Shown here piece after piece: positions 25,144-38,045 of a stretch of DNA of 64,000 bases. This stretch comes from Coniella vitis. Taxonomy: Eukaryota > Ascomycota > Sordariomycetes > Diaporthales > Schizoparmaceae. Positions within the stretch are counted from its first letter, which is position 1. Each line of letters begins with the position of its first letter. Under the pieces are notes generated by a model. It was not told where the DNA came from and searched no databases. It worked only from the letters and a program-made list of their open reading frames with translations. The translations under genes were made by a program, and so were the position numbers. The stretch is taken from contig WUJK01000003.1 in the NCBI GenBank assembly GCA_011317545.1, forward strand, positions 4,333,876 to 4,397,875, read 5' to 3'.

Positions 25144-25730
25144 AGCGCGAAGTGTAGTAGGAGAAAGAAAGTAACGATAAGATGCGTCGTAAATCATGAG
25201 TTGAGGGATCGCACCTTGACGCATAAGCACAGTTAAGACGATGCAGCGTGAGTTGAACAGAAAGCGTGAGAAGATGTGGGGGATATGTTTCTGCTGGCAG
25301 GTGGCGTGAGACAGACGGCACTTGCGTGCCGCGCCGGGAGTAAACATTAATAACAATATCTACATGTTGTTTGATTTGGTTACTTTTCTCCCTATCAGCT
25401 ATCCATCATCCACCAATTAAAGAGTTTCGAAATCAGTCTGTTGGTTGCTGCCCCTGCCTTACACGGACTAGCGCAATGGGTACACATATGCATGATCAGC
25501 ATTGACGGCGCGATGGAACTAGCCGTTGATGCAGTCCAAGCAGCGCACTAGTTGACTAGCAGGTTAGGTCCGGTTCTAATTTGCTCGCGGGTATGCACGT
25601 GCTAAGCTACTTTTGGCTATGTTTCCGCCACCCTGACCCCTAACGTTAACACGGAGCCCTAGCACTAACCTTAACCCGAAGCCCTTCCCGCCTTCGATAT
25701 CTTCCTCTTCGAGGAAGATATCTTTCGGCA
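25144..25730. other. Upstream of P450-2 and junction to Gypsy copy 3
   Basis: The first 500 bp are of normal composition and would hold the P450 promoter and leader; I saw no clear TATA box. From about 25,630 the DNA becomes rich in degenerate telomere-like CCCTAAC and ACCCGAAGCCC runs, followed by a short inverted repeat (TCTTCCTCTTCGAGGAAGA). The Gypsy element then begins inside its gag leader without a 5' LTR. Confidence 0.45.
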
Positions 25731-28700
25731 TTAAGTATAGTAATAGCTCCTTAAACTCCTACCCCGTCCACCTTAGGAGAAGGACGTCGCTAGGTTGTAA
25801 CTTAGGAAGATATAATACGCTAATTAATCGAACTTACCTAATAACTCGCTATACTCTAGCAGAATTAGGAGCAGTAGAATCGTATTATCCGTAGGCAGGC
25901 CTAATAGCTCGAATAATACTAAGCTATAGCCGCTACGCCCCTAGCGCCTATTATTTAAAGCACCGGTAACGGCTATAAGATAGATAAACCTGCTATATAT
26001 AACGGCAATTAGAAGACGCTTTAAGGGTTCCTTACCTATTATAAGGTATACTTCCTATATAACGTAGCTTAATTTACTACGGAACCTGATAAAGTTATCC
26101 TAGCCGGTATACGATTCGAAAAGGATACGCTTATCTAGTACGAACCCTTACTTCGTAACTATATTAAATACCTAGGTAACCTCGATTAACGTAAACCGAT
26201 TATTAAGAATATATTCGATTTATTCGTAGGATTCGAATATATCCTTAAGGAAATATTTAGTAACCCTAACGAAGAACGAACTATAATATAGTAACTTATA
26301 GAACTTAAGTAGAATAAGTCTACTTTAGCTTATATAGTTCGCTTTAAGTAACTCTTAGTATACCTCCCTTAGGAAGATAAGAATCTTATAGAGTATTATT
26401 ATAAAGGACTTAAGGATAAGGTTAAGGACGAAATCTCTAAGTAAGATTAGCCTAAAGACTTTACGATATTTAGTAATAACGTTATCCGTATCGATAACCG
26501 TCTCTACGAAAGACGTATAGAGAAAAGTAAGAAAGGAGAAAGTTATACTATATAGAGGAATTACGCTAATATAAGACGGCGGATTTAATAGATAACTAAC
26601 TATAGCTTCTAGTAATAAGGTACGGTAGTTAGCGGTATTATATATATAGGACCTATAGAGCTCGACGTAGCTTAGTATAAACCTATAAGTAAGGAATACT
26701 TTAACTATAAGAAGATAGGCTACTTCGTACGAGAGTGCCGATAACCTAAGAAACCTAGAGAATTTAAGAAAGTCCCCGAAGGATAATAAGCTAATATTAT
26801 AATATGCGAGACTACGGACTCTACTCCTAGCTAAAACTAGCTTCTAAAGTAAGCGTTAGACGACTCCGATTATAAGCTCCTTAATTAGACCTTCTATTAT
26901 AAGGATAATTATATAACGTACCTTTTGGTAAAGTAAGGCTTAGGATAGTTCCCTTAGAAACCTCGTAAGGAATAATAAATTATAATTACCTAGAGAATAC
27001 CCCTTCCAACGGATAACGGTCTATTCGAAAGACTAGTAATAGAGCAGTAAGCCTAGCTTATTAGGGAATACCCCTACTAGCGCGATATAGAAGGGTACGA
27101 ACTACCTAATATTACGGAAATTATAGAATAATAGGAAACGTTTAGTATCGGTTAGAATACTAGCACCTAAACTATTAACGAAGAAACGAGCTTAGAATTA
27201 GAAAGCTTTATAGACGAAGATATCGATGAAGGAAACGTATATTACCTTATCTATAGTATTATACTTAGAGAACTATTCCGAATAATATCTTATTAAGACG
27301 AAACCCCCCTAGTATAGGAAGACGCGCGAATTAATTACCTCTACGAAAAATATTATTAGATCGTATAGTTTGCTTATATTATATATAATTATAGGTAATA
27401 CTTTAAGTATAAGGTAATTAACGAATAGTTCCCTATACGCGAGGTAGGGTATAGTATTATCGCTTATAACGACGATAATAGCGACTATTATAAAATACTT
27501 AGAATAAGGGGAAACTACGCTAGTATTAGCCTTATATATAATACCCCCTACGAATATACTGCGCGATAAATAAAATAGTACTAATATATAATACCCTAGT
27601 ACGTACCTTATATATAAGAAAAAGCGCTCGACTAGTATAGAATATGCGAATAAAAATAAAGGGAAAAGCTTATAAAGCCTATATATATAGAACCTACGCA
27701 CTATAGCTTCTATAAGCGCGCCGATTATATAGAATACCTAGCGGATAAAGCGTATACCTATTATAACCTTAAGGATAGTTAGCCCGGAGTATAGACTCCC
27801 TATACGGAAGAAGAAAACTAAGCGCGCTTATAGCGATAGGCCGTAGTATATATATAATACGGAATATAATAAGCTAAGAACCTAGTATAAATAGCAGCCC
27901 TTAGAATATAATAAGAATAATAGAACCTAAAAGGTAAGGATCGCTTATAAGGGATAATAAGCGATTAGGACTTATAGTAAAGTCCCTCTATATAATAAAT
28001 AGCTCGATATATAAATATTTAAAAATCGTAGTACGAATTAACGATAAATACTATATAATACTCCTAGATAGCAGAGTATAAGGAAACTTTATATCCCTAA
28101 GCGTTATTAATAGAGAATAGATACCTTAGAAGAAGAAGATAAAACCCTATAAACTTAGTACTATAAAAGGTATAGAAATCGCTTATAGCTAAGGTATTAT
28201 CGATATAGAATCTAATTAATTACTAATTATAATCTACAGATATATAATATTAATAAACTTCGATATTACGGATACCGTATAATATAAGCTAATCTTAAGT
28301 ATATTATAGTTAAGAAAGGAAAATCCTCGAATCGATTAGACTAATAGCTATATTTTATAGGATAAAGCGGATACCTAAGAAGCGGTTATAATTAAAGGCG
28401 TAGGATCGGATTTAGTTATTAAGCGATATCTAGATAATAAGGGCTTAAACGAATTTATATATACCTCTAAATCGAGAAAAGCTAAGATAATAGCTACCTT
28501 AGGATACGATAAGCCTCGATAGCTTATAGAGAAGGATCTAATAATAGTTAATACCTAATAGAAGAAGGGATATAGTAGATTAGGATATAATATAATAGGA
28601 TTCTATAAATAGTAGGATATATTATCGCGATAAATTTAAGAAGGAACTAAGTATATATAACGATATCTCCTTATAATAGTAACTATATAAGACGACGATA

Positions 28701-31700
28701 CGTTTAGAGACCTCTCCGGTATACTAAAAGAGTATCGGAAGTTTATAAAACTATTTTAAGGAAAATTCGATAATAGCCTACTAGAATATAGCCTATATAA
28801 CTACGAGATCCTACTTAAGGAAGGAGAATAACTAAAGTTCTTTTCTATCTACGGATTAGATAAGGATAAATTTAAAGTACTTAGAGAATATATTAACGAA
28901 AACCTTAAGAAAGGCTATATTAAACCCTCCTATTTACTAATAGGATACCTAATCCTATTTATACTAAAGGAAAACGGTAAACTATAACTATACGTTAACT
29001 ATCGGCAACTTAACGATATTATAATTAAGAATCGATACCCCTTACCTCTCTTTAAAGAACTTAGAGATAGACTTAGAGGAGCCTAATAGTTTATAGCCCT
29101 CGACCTTAAAGAAGGATATACGTATATTCGTATTAAACCCGGAGAAGAATAGAAAATAGCATTTAGAATACGCTATATATATTTCGAATATCTTATTATA
29201 CTATTCGGACTTACTAACGCCCCTATATTATTCCAGGAAATAATAAACTTTATCTTACGCGAATACCTCGACTATTTTATAATCGCTTACCTAGACGATA
29301 TCTTTATTTACTTAAAGATATTCGAAGAATATTAGAAGTATATTACGATAATCCTATAAATTCTCTAAGATAATAAGAGTTTAGTAGAACCTATTAAATA
29401 TAATTAGAATACTTAAGAAATTAACTACTTTAGATATATTATTATACTAGGGTATATCCGAATATAGAAAGATAAAGTATAGGTAGTTAGGGACTAGCCT
29501 ATACCTTAGAATATTAAGGATATTAGAGCCTTCTTAGGCTATACTAACTTTTACCGATAATTTATTAAAAACTATAATAGTATTATAATACTACTTACGG
29601 AACTTACGAAAAACGATATTACCTTTAACTAGAACGAATAGGTATAGAAAGCCTTTAGTATAATTAAGGATATAGTTATATTAGAACTAATCCTAGTCGA
29701 AGTAGATTAAGATAAAGTCTTCGAGATCGAGATAAACGTATTAGATTATATACTCGGTAGATAACTCGGATAACGAGATAATAGAGGACGATTACGGATA
29801 ATTAGTAATTTTAATAAGAAGCTAAACGGATTAGAACTTAACTATAAAACGCCCGACTAAGAACTTATAGTAATAATAGAAGCCTTTAGGGAATAGCGAT
29901 ACTATCTTATCGGCGTAAAATAATAAATTCTTATATATACGGATTATAAGAACCTTTAGGTATTTACCTTAATAAAGTAGCTTAATAAACGATAAGTTAG
30001 ATAATACGAATTTCTATTAGAATTCGACTTTAAGATTATCTACCGTAAAGGTAAAGAAAACGAACGAATAGACGCTCTTAATAGACGGTTAGACTATAAG
30101 GATAGTAATAGTAAAGACTAAGATATTATAATAATCTTTAAGGAAGATTCGGAAGGTAACCTTATTATACTATCTATTACTAAGGAACTTAATATAATAC
30201 TATATATTAAAGGAGAAATACCTAACCTCGATAACCTAATAATATTAGAATAAAACGACTTTATTAGAAGTATCTATAGCGTACTAGTATATAGATATTA
30301 AGGAATTAGAGTAACCTATAAAAGGATTTAACGTTATTAGAATCTACTAAACCTTAAGAAACGAGTTACGGATATCGTTAATAACTACGTTATATATAAA
30401 CGAAATAAGATAGAACGATATAAACCTTACGGATTATTATAACCTCTACTAGTATCTATAACTATTTAATTATCTATTAGTTTAGACTTTATTACTAAGC
30501 TACCCCTTTTATAAGAACCCTTAACTTAGGTATAGTACGATAGTATCTTAATAGTAGTTTATAGATTAAATAAGTACGTATATTTCCTACTATATAAGGA
30601 AAGTAGTATTATAGAAGAACTCGTATATATATTCCTCCGTATTATTATCGCTAACTACGGAATACCTTAGGAAATTATATTAGATAGAGATAGAAAATTC
30701 GTATCGAAATTCTAGATCTTACTTACTAAATACCTCGGAACGATATAACGTATATCTATAGCATTTTATCCTTAGATAAACGGATTAATAGAATATACTA
30801 ACTAGATTATAGAATAATATCTACGATACTATATTAACTATAAATAAGATAATTAGGTCGAACTCTTACCTATAGTATAATTCGCTTATAATAGTATAGA
30901 TATAACGAGTATAGGAAAATTACTATTCTTCCTACTCTACGGATATAACCCTATAGTATACTACGAAATACTATTAGGTAGAAATATAGAAATAGCAGAC
31001 TAATACGCTAAAAGAATTAAGCAATTATATAAAGATACTCGATATATACTTTAAAACGTTAAAGAATAAATAACGAAATACGCTAATTAGAAAAGGATTA
31101 AGGGACTAATCCTATAGAAGGGAGATAAAGTCTACCTTAACTATAAAAATATTAAAACTATTAGACCTAGCGATAAATTTGATTATAAAAAACTCGGACC
31201 TTATAAAATTATATAATAGATTTTACTAATTAACTATAAATTGGAAATCCTATATATATATTTATACCTAATCTTCTATATTTTACTTCTAGAACTAGCA
31301 TTAGTAGACGTAGAACTTTCGTATAATATAGATATTATCGAACTAGAATAAGTATAATACGAATTTAAATAGATTCTCGACTTACGTAAACGCGGATACG
31401 GAAAATAATACCTTATTAAATAGAAAAATTATAATAATTCGGAAAATATATAAAAACCCCTAAAGAATGTCTACTAAGATCTAATTAAGGAATACGAAAA
31501 TTAGTAAGTAACTTAATAACGGATAAAAATAGGGCATTTACTAATAATTAGATAGGCCTCCTTTATTAAAAGCGCTAGCTAGATCTAGTAATATATTAAA
31601 CTTTACGGTCGATTAATTTATAATCCTAAATTATAAACTAAAAGCCCTAATACCTTATAAATTACTAATAAGAAAATTAGATAGAGATAACGGAGAAATC

Positions 31701-32814
31701 CTAGACTAATTAAAATCCTCTAATACGGTAATTATAAAACCCTTAGATAATAGGCCTTCGGGAACGGCTAACTCTATAGGACGCCTTATAGCCTTAGCAG
31801 CTAAATACTCCTTCTCTAACTCCTCCGCTTTAATATAATCTAACTCTTCGATCGTATCTAAATTATAACGAATAGTACGCGCTATCTTATTAGCCTATAT
31901 ATAACGCTCCTTATATAATCGGCGTACTTTCGTAGCAGCTTATTTAAGTTCCTCTTTAATAGTATTAAGGGCCGCCTTAGCTAATAAATATTAACGGGTA
32001 ATTTTTTATATCTATATAGGAGTTAAGCCCTATATATCGTAGTTTCCCCGCTTATAGCGAATATATTCCGAATAATAAGAAGAATCCTCTTCGGAGGCTA
32101 AGTAAGGAACCTAACGGGATTAGTACGAAGAATAGGAGGGTATCTTAAAATAACGATCTAATACGGATAACTAAAGAGAAGAAGTTTATTTAGTCTTCTT
32201 ATAACGAACCTTATTAATTCTCGACGATATAACGAATTAGGAAGGTATAATCCGAAGTAAGAATATTAGGTAGGATTATTTACGGAAATACTATAGGTCT
32301 TTAGGGATAAAGACCGATAGAAGGGAGATAATATTATAACCTACGGTTATATAGGTTATAGGAATAAGCTAGCGTAACTATATACTAGCAAATCGGAACC
32401 TTAACGGACCGATAGGGATCTCTTATATAATAAAGTTATACTAGATAATATAACTAGGGTTAGGGTTATATAGGATAAGGGTAGACTATAAGGACCGTAT
32501 TACGACTCTATCGACTTAGACCGTAATAATCGATAAGCGATATCGTCGGTCTAAGGCACTATTCAGGGAATAGCAGTTAATAATAGAAGGATATAAGGAT
32601 AGGAGTTTATAGCTTAATATTAGATAGTTTCCTTATAATCTTTAGTTGTAAATCTAAGTATTATTTTATATAATAGGTTAATCCCTCTTAATTACTTATA
32701 ATACTTAATATTGCTCGATAAACGTACGGAGACTTAAAGGTAATACTTCCCCGCCTGCTAATATATAACTTATAGATACTTCCAGAATCAGGGATTCAGG
32801 CAAGGATCATTACA
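25731..32814 (+). mobile_element. Chromovirus copy 3, 5'-truncated, opposite orientation, heavily RIPed
   Basis: This is the same family as copies 1, 2 and 4 but coding on the plus strand. The 5' LTR is missing; homology starts at about 25,731 within the leader. The gag zinc knuckle remnant is at about 26,696-26,752, the RT catalytic box is intact as YLDD at 29,288-29,299, the integrase lies at about 30.4-31.0 kb and the chromodomain remnant at about 31,380-31,510. The 3' LTR is 32,332-32,814, with ends decayed from TGTTATGACC and ending GATCATTACA. Its LTR and antisense-ORF region match copy 1's left end rather than copies 2 and 4, so two subfamilies are present. Frames are full of stops. 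Confidence 0.87.
32332..32814 (+). repeat. 3' LTR of copy 3
   Basis: It is about 483 bp long, in inverted orientation to the other LTRs in the window, and includes GGTTAGGGTTAT (telomere-like). Its central segment matches that of copy 1's left LTR. Confidence 0.85.
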
Positions 32815-33591
32815 CCTAGGGCTTTCCTAGATATACGATTCGTTCTTTCGTAAATATATATCGGTATAGTAAATAGGAAAAGAAAAAAAACTAAAAAAAA
32901 AAAAAAGAAAACCCGAAGAAGGTAGAAGGTATCGCGCGATCGCCCGTATATAAACGAATCGACGGCAGCAGCGAGGTTCGTAGTAGTAGGACGGCGGCGA
33001 TAGCGGCGAGGTTAGGGTTAGGGTTAGGGTAGGGATAGGGCAGGCGGGACCCTAGGCCGTATAACGCGAATTAGCTAGAGCCGTATAATAACTCCTGTAA
33101 AGTCTGCCTTACCCTACCCCTATAAACTCAGACTTATAAACGTACGGACTACCTATAACTTATATTACGGACCCTAATAAAGTAAGCCTTAGTTCGGCCC
33201 GGAATAATAGTTAGGCTATTATTATAAAACGCTTATTAATAATTTAATTACTCCCTTATATAAGGGGTATAGCGATATATATTATGTTTTTATTAATTAA
33301 AATAATAATAATAATCCCGATTTTAATATTTTCCGGGTTATATTCGATAATATAGGAGAAAGGAGTTAGATTAAAGTAATAATAATAATAAAGCCGGCTA
33401 AAAAGGGATATTATAAATATAATATTAATAGGGCTATAATATAATTAGCCTTATTAGCTTTAATAGATAATTTATATATTCTTATTAAAGCTATAGTTAT
33501 ATAAGGGAAGTTATTTCTAAGCTTATAGGTTTAAGTACAAATAATATTCGGGATTAATAATAAAAGGTATTTAGGAAATAAATATAATTTA
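32815..33591. other. AT-rich and telomere-like spacer
   Basis: A poly(A/G) run (about 32,876-32,920) is followed by a short GC-rich block (about 32,930-33,060), then RIP-like AT-rich DNA. No gene is recognisable. Confidence 0.45.
33011..33032 (+). repeat. Interstitial telomeric repeat (TTAGGG)3
   Basis: Three perfect TTAGGG units on the plus strand are followed by degenerate TAGGGATAGGG. They sit inside a GC-rich block beside Gypsy copy 3. Confidence 0.85.
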
Positions 33592-33905
33592 GAGATTAAT
33601 TATAAAGAGTACTATTTATATTAAATAGGGTTTAAAGATTAATTATAAGGAGTATTATTTATATTAGATAGGGTTTAAAAATTAATTATAAAGAGTATTA
33701 TCTAGGCTAGATAGAGTTTAAAGATTAATTATAAGGAGTATTATCTAGGCTAGATAGGGTCTAGAGATTAATTATAAGGAATACTATCTATATTAGATAG
33801 GGTTTAAAGATTAATTATAAGGAGTATTATCTAGGCTAAATAAGGTTTTAAAATTAATCCTAAAGAATATTTTCCAAGCTAAATAGGGTTTAGAGATTAA
33901 TCGTA
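33592..33905. repeat. 43-bp minisatellite, about seven units
   Basis: Direct repeats each begin GATTAATTATAAGGAGTATT and end in a TAGATAGGGTTTAAA-like segment. Units differ mostly by transitions, consistent with RIP. From 33,906 to about 34,340 I see only RIP-like AT-rich DNA. Confidence 0.85.
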
Positions 33906-34340
33906 TATTAAGTCTTTTAATAATTATTCTATAGCAGCTATTCCTATATTTTTATAGGGGTTTAATTAGCTATAAGGATAGCTATTACTTTAAGTAAAGC
34001 GGATTCTAAAGCTCTAATTAGATACAAGTATCCTAACTTAATAATAGCGTATTATATAATTAGCTATAAGTTTAGAAAGCGGGTCCGGATTAATAGTATT
34101 ATTCTACGTATTCCGCTTATATTTAATATATTAGATATATTACCGATTCACTATATCCGTAGATGTATTAGATATATTTTTAATCTAATATATCTAATCC
34201 TTAGTAGTCCGTACTCCTTTATTACCTAATCCTAATTATATAAATAATCTTCCTATAATCCCGATTATTTAAATAATCCTTCTCGTCGAATTATTATAAA
34301 TTCGTTCCGATATATATTATAATATACCTAGCCTATTCAA

Positions 34341-34862
34341 GTGCCCTATTTAACTATCGGTTATAATAGTATAATAGACGAAAATACGTTTGTTTATATA
34401 AAGAAGAAAAAAGGGTTTTAGGTAAGTAGGGCAGAAAGGTGGGCCCCCTAAGGGGGGTAAGAAATAATGAAAATTCTTGAGGAATTAAAGGTCGAGGACC
34501 TTAATTACCGGGGTAAAAAAAAGTAGAGACTTTTATAGGGACTTTATAAATAGATCTACCAGTAATTCTATTTAATAATTACTATTAGGGTATATAATAA
34601 GCCTAGATTTCGGAAATTAATAAAGGGAGCAAAAGGAATATTCGCTCTCCTATTTAAGAGTTTTAGATAGAAGACTCTATTTTAAATACTAATGTATATT
34701 AAAGTAGAACCTTTAGAGGCTTTAGAACCTGCTATAAAGTCGATAATTTATCTTTTAGGGTATATATAGCCCCAAGAGTAAAGTGCGGTAATAAACCTTA
34801 GAGGCATAGGAACCTACTATAAAGTCCATAGTTAATGAATATTACTCGATACTTATAAGGTT
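34341..34862 (-). repeat. Inverted fragment of the subtelomeric unit (A/B family) with a unit junction
   Basis: Read on the minus strand this matches the end of unit B (satellite with CTCTAAGG...TTATATACCCTAAA, then GGAGAGCGAATATTCC as at about 62,140-62,160). It then passes directly into the start of a new unit (CCCTAATAGTAATTATTAAA, then the AAAGTCCCTATAAAAGTCTC segment, as at 44,279 and 56,445). It therefore records a head-to-tail junction between two units, in inverted orientation. Confidence 0.75.
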
Positions 34863-35772
34863 ACTACTTCCTTTCATTATATTCCGGTGCTTTTATTAGT
34901 TATAATCGTCGAGTTTCCTCGAGTTCGGCTCCTTTATAATTATATACTTTAGTTAGATAGAATGATAATATAGCGAATAAGTAGATTATAATAAAAGACT
35001 TTATATAGGTAATAGGTTTTACGATAAAAAGAGTTTGTTAACAATAGTTATCTTAAGAATAACTACTTTAGAATATTAAATACTAGGAAGATATACGGTA
35101 ATATACGTTATATATACGAAGAATATAGTTAAATACCTATTAGTAAGTTGATATTTTATAACTGTTAGATAAAGGGGGAGTATTATTAGAATCTAACCCT
35201 AAACGCTAGGAAAGTATAACATTAATATAGTCTCTACGACTTAGAATAGGGGCCTACCGGTAGCTTTCGATAGGCAGCTATAGAATCTGAAAATATAAAG
35301 ACTCGTCGGAAGCTGCGGAAACTATTTAATAGAAAGAGAATCTCTCTTTAGGTTTAGTTTCTATTAACTAATACTACTATTATAGCGTCTTCTATACAAT
35401 ATAGCTGCTGTTATACTAAGATATTGCCGTTTATATTATACTTTATCACCTTATAATAACTAACTTCCTGATACTATATATATTTAGATATCTGTAAATT
35501 AGTTGAGGTTAGTCTAAGAGATCTGGTTTATACCTAAATTGGGTAGTAACTTGATTAACTTAGTATATTACGCCTAATTAATGTATATTGTACTCTAATG
35601 GATAGATATATTAACCGTAGATTTAAATAACCTATTACGACTTAAGTTACTATGCCTACTCCTCCTGCCCGAAAAGGCTGTAACAAAGCTCTTGACAAAG
35701 GATTGTAAGCGGATCAACCTGGAAATGTTAGCATAGGTCCTCAAATGTTGAGTGCAAATATTATAGGCTGTC
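34863..35772. other. AT-rich DNA with possible Copia LTR remnant
   Basis: At about 35,170-35,183 a purine tract (AAAGGGGGAG) is followed by TATTAGAATCTAACCC. This resembles a polypurine tract next to the TGTTAGAATC start typical of fungal Ty1/Copia LTRs. The other end of such an LTR was not identified. From about 35,640 composition becomes less RIPed, approaching the 3' end of the neighbouring gene. Confidence 0.3.
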
Positions 35773-36711
35773 TTATACCTTATTTGCCTTTATAATATCA
35801 TCAAATTCGGGCCATGTGATCAACCCTTCAGAGCTTTCACAAATCCCGTCCACAAGACTTTTAACCTCTCCCCGTAGTTGTGTAATGTCTGCAGCTTCGG
35901 AATCCTTCTTCCTGTTGTTATACCAGTATTCCACCAGAAGCAGATACTCTATAAGAGCTGTAAACTGCTTTTTCGGAATCGCTAATGTATATAGTGACAC
36001 CTTGTCTTTGCAATATGGCATAGACGTCACCACCCTGCGGAAGGCATCGCGATGTATGGGTGCCAATGGGCGATGCTCTGGCTGGACTGCACATATAACA
36101 TCCAGCATGTCGTGAAACATTTCATCTCCATCGTCATCGTGATTCACAACTGGGTATCCAACATTTTCTCTCGAGCTTTCCTCGGCGCGCTCACGAGCAG
36201 CAATAGGATCGTAGAGTTTATCCTGCGTTATAATGCTAGCCAAGCTCTGGAACAGGAGCCGGCGCCGATCGGCAGCGGTTCGACTGCGTGTAAAGCTCCC
36301 TGCTTTGCAAACTGTCTCAGAGCGACCTGGTAGAAGCCACACGAGACCACGCGTAAGCTGTTTCTGTGATAGAGATGTAGGCAGGCTGGACTGTGCTTCT
36401 GGATATTTGCCAGGAAAGGGAAACATGCTAAGGTAAGCAAGCATATTAAATATAACTTGCTCTGCTTCTCTGCGACTGGAACAAGTGGATATTGTAATCC
36501 TCTCGTTTAAGATAGACGCAAATGTTTCTTGAGTTAGACCTCGGGCGTTCTCCTGTTTCGCATAGATATTGTAGAGGGCCATCGCCTCATCCTGGTTAAT
36601 ACCAGAATATTCCTCGATTTCGTTGTTCACCCGTTGTAGCACACTCTCTGGCAAGAACATGCCAGATTTATTCCACTGCTCAATCATCGTTGTAGCCGTG
36701 CTCGAATCCAT
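35773..36711 (-). CDS. Hypothetical protein, 312 aa, possibly the N-terminal part of a TLDc-type protein
   Basis: An intact frame starts at ATG 36,711. An in-frame TTG extends 25 codons further, but TTTACAG lies just before the ATG and could be a 3' splice site, so an upstream exon is possible. The protein is soluble with no signal or membrane segment. Distinctive stretches are LTRGLVWLLPGRSETV, RTAADRRRLLFQSLA, an acidic NHDDDGDEMFHDMLDVI, LAPIHRDAFRRVV, and a C-terminal LITWPEFDDIIK. I have a weak memory of similar blocks upstream of TLDc domains in fungal proteins; no TLDc domain follows here, so it could be truncated or a different family. The gene is not RIPed although flanked by RIPed DNA. 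Function unknown. Confidence 0.7.
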   Translation of the reverse strand: MDSSTATTMIEQWNKSGMFLPESVLQRVNNEIEEYSGINQDEAMALYNIYAKQENARGLTQETFASILNERITISTCSSRREAEQVIFNMLAYLSMFPFPGKYPEAQSSLPTSLSQKQLTRGLVWLLPGRSETVCKAGSFTRSRTAADRRRLLFQSLASIITQDKLYDPIAARERAEESSRENVGYPVVNHDDDGDEMFHDMLDVICAVQPEHRPLAPIHRDAFRRVVTSMPYCKDKVSLYTLAIPKKQFTALIEYLLLVEYWYNNRKKDSEAADITQLRGEVKSLVDGICESSEGLITWPEFDDIIKANKV

Positions 36712-37560
36712 ACTGTAAACAAAGTAATATAAGTTGCTTTTGGATTGAGTCGTAGTGTTATAGTCTGGGTAGAAGATTCGGTCCAAAAGGTGCTCGGGAT
36801 ATAATCAGTTTTTAGAAGATGCAACAGGGAGAAACGTAGTCGGGGCTAAATATAAGCTATTAACTATATGCGGTGGAAAAGTTCCTGTGGCTTATATCAG
36901 GGACGATGACGTAAGCCAACGGTTACCTGAATAATTCTTTAAATAAACAGGCAAAGGGCCTTCTTACTAATCCTATGCTTCTAAAAATAGGCGGCTATCT
37001 TCTACTCAGGCTGTAGGAGAATCTAGCCTCTAGGCACCCATCCGTGCTACCTTATTCCTAAACAGCTATTTTACCATTACATGCTCCATATAAATGGATT
37101 CAATGTGCGTTCCTACTAGTTATATTATAAGGATATTTTCGTCTAGGTGTTTCCCGATATAGTAGAAGCCTCGAAGCAACATTATCGCTGGCTTACAGCG
37201 GAAGCCGAAAATATCTCTGGAGTATTTTAGATTTTGATAAAGTCTGATGCAGGTATAACTCCAACGCTGAAAATACTATAGTCCAAATATATAACAAGCA
37301 CCGATATTATTAGTATATAGTCAGCCAGGGCCGCACTTGCTCCAGGTATAATAGTTGATATGCTATTTGCCCTTCTAAATAGGTAAAATTAATCCTACTA
37401 ACCTTTGCAAACTTACCCAACAGTTCGGACCTATAAACGAGGATAAGCTTACTAAACCAACAACTGCTTAGCCGAATGCTTAGAATAGTATTAGGAATAA
37501 TGAAAATTAGATAAGCGAAGAGGCTTAGAAGAGTCTATACTATAAATAATTAAAACCTAT
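36712..37560. other. Partly RIPed intergenic DNA
   Basis: The first 250 bp upstream of the minus-strand gene have near-normal composition and probably hold its promoter. Beyond that the DNA is a mixture of normal and TpA-rich patches with no usable frame. No element is recognised. Confidence 0.4.
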
Positions 37561-38045
37561 TATAATAATCCTTGCCTGAATCCCGGATTCTGGAAGTACC
37601 TATAAGTTATATATTAGCAGGTAGGGAAGTATTACCTTTAAGTCTTCGTATATTATCGAGCAATATTAAGTGTTATAAGTAATTAAGAGGGATTACCCTA
37701 TTATATAAAATAATATTTAGATTTATAACTAAAGATTATAAGGAAAATTATCTAATAGCTAGGAAATCTATCGTCCTTATATCCCTCCGTTATTCTATAT
37801 TAAATACCCTATTTAACCCTAGATTATCTAGATTATCTTATAATCTTAATAATCCGGCTCTGCTAGATTATCTAATAATCTTAATAATCTATTCCTAATT
37901 AGTTCGTATAACCCTAACCCTGATTATATTATTCTATATAACTTAGTTATATAAGAGATCCCTATCGGTCCGTTAATATTCCGATTTACTAGTATATAAT
38001 TATACTAGCCTATTTCTATAACCTATATAACCGTAGGTTATAATA
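37561..38045 (-). repeat. 3' LTR of copy 4
   Basis: It is 485 bp long and colinear with copy 2's LTRs, with both ends decayed (TATAATAATCC and GGTTATAATA). It includes AACCCTAACCCTGA. Confidence 0.85.
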
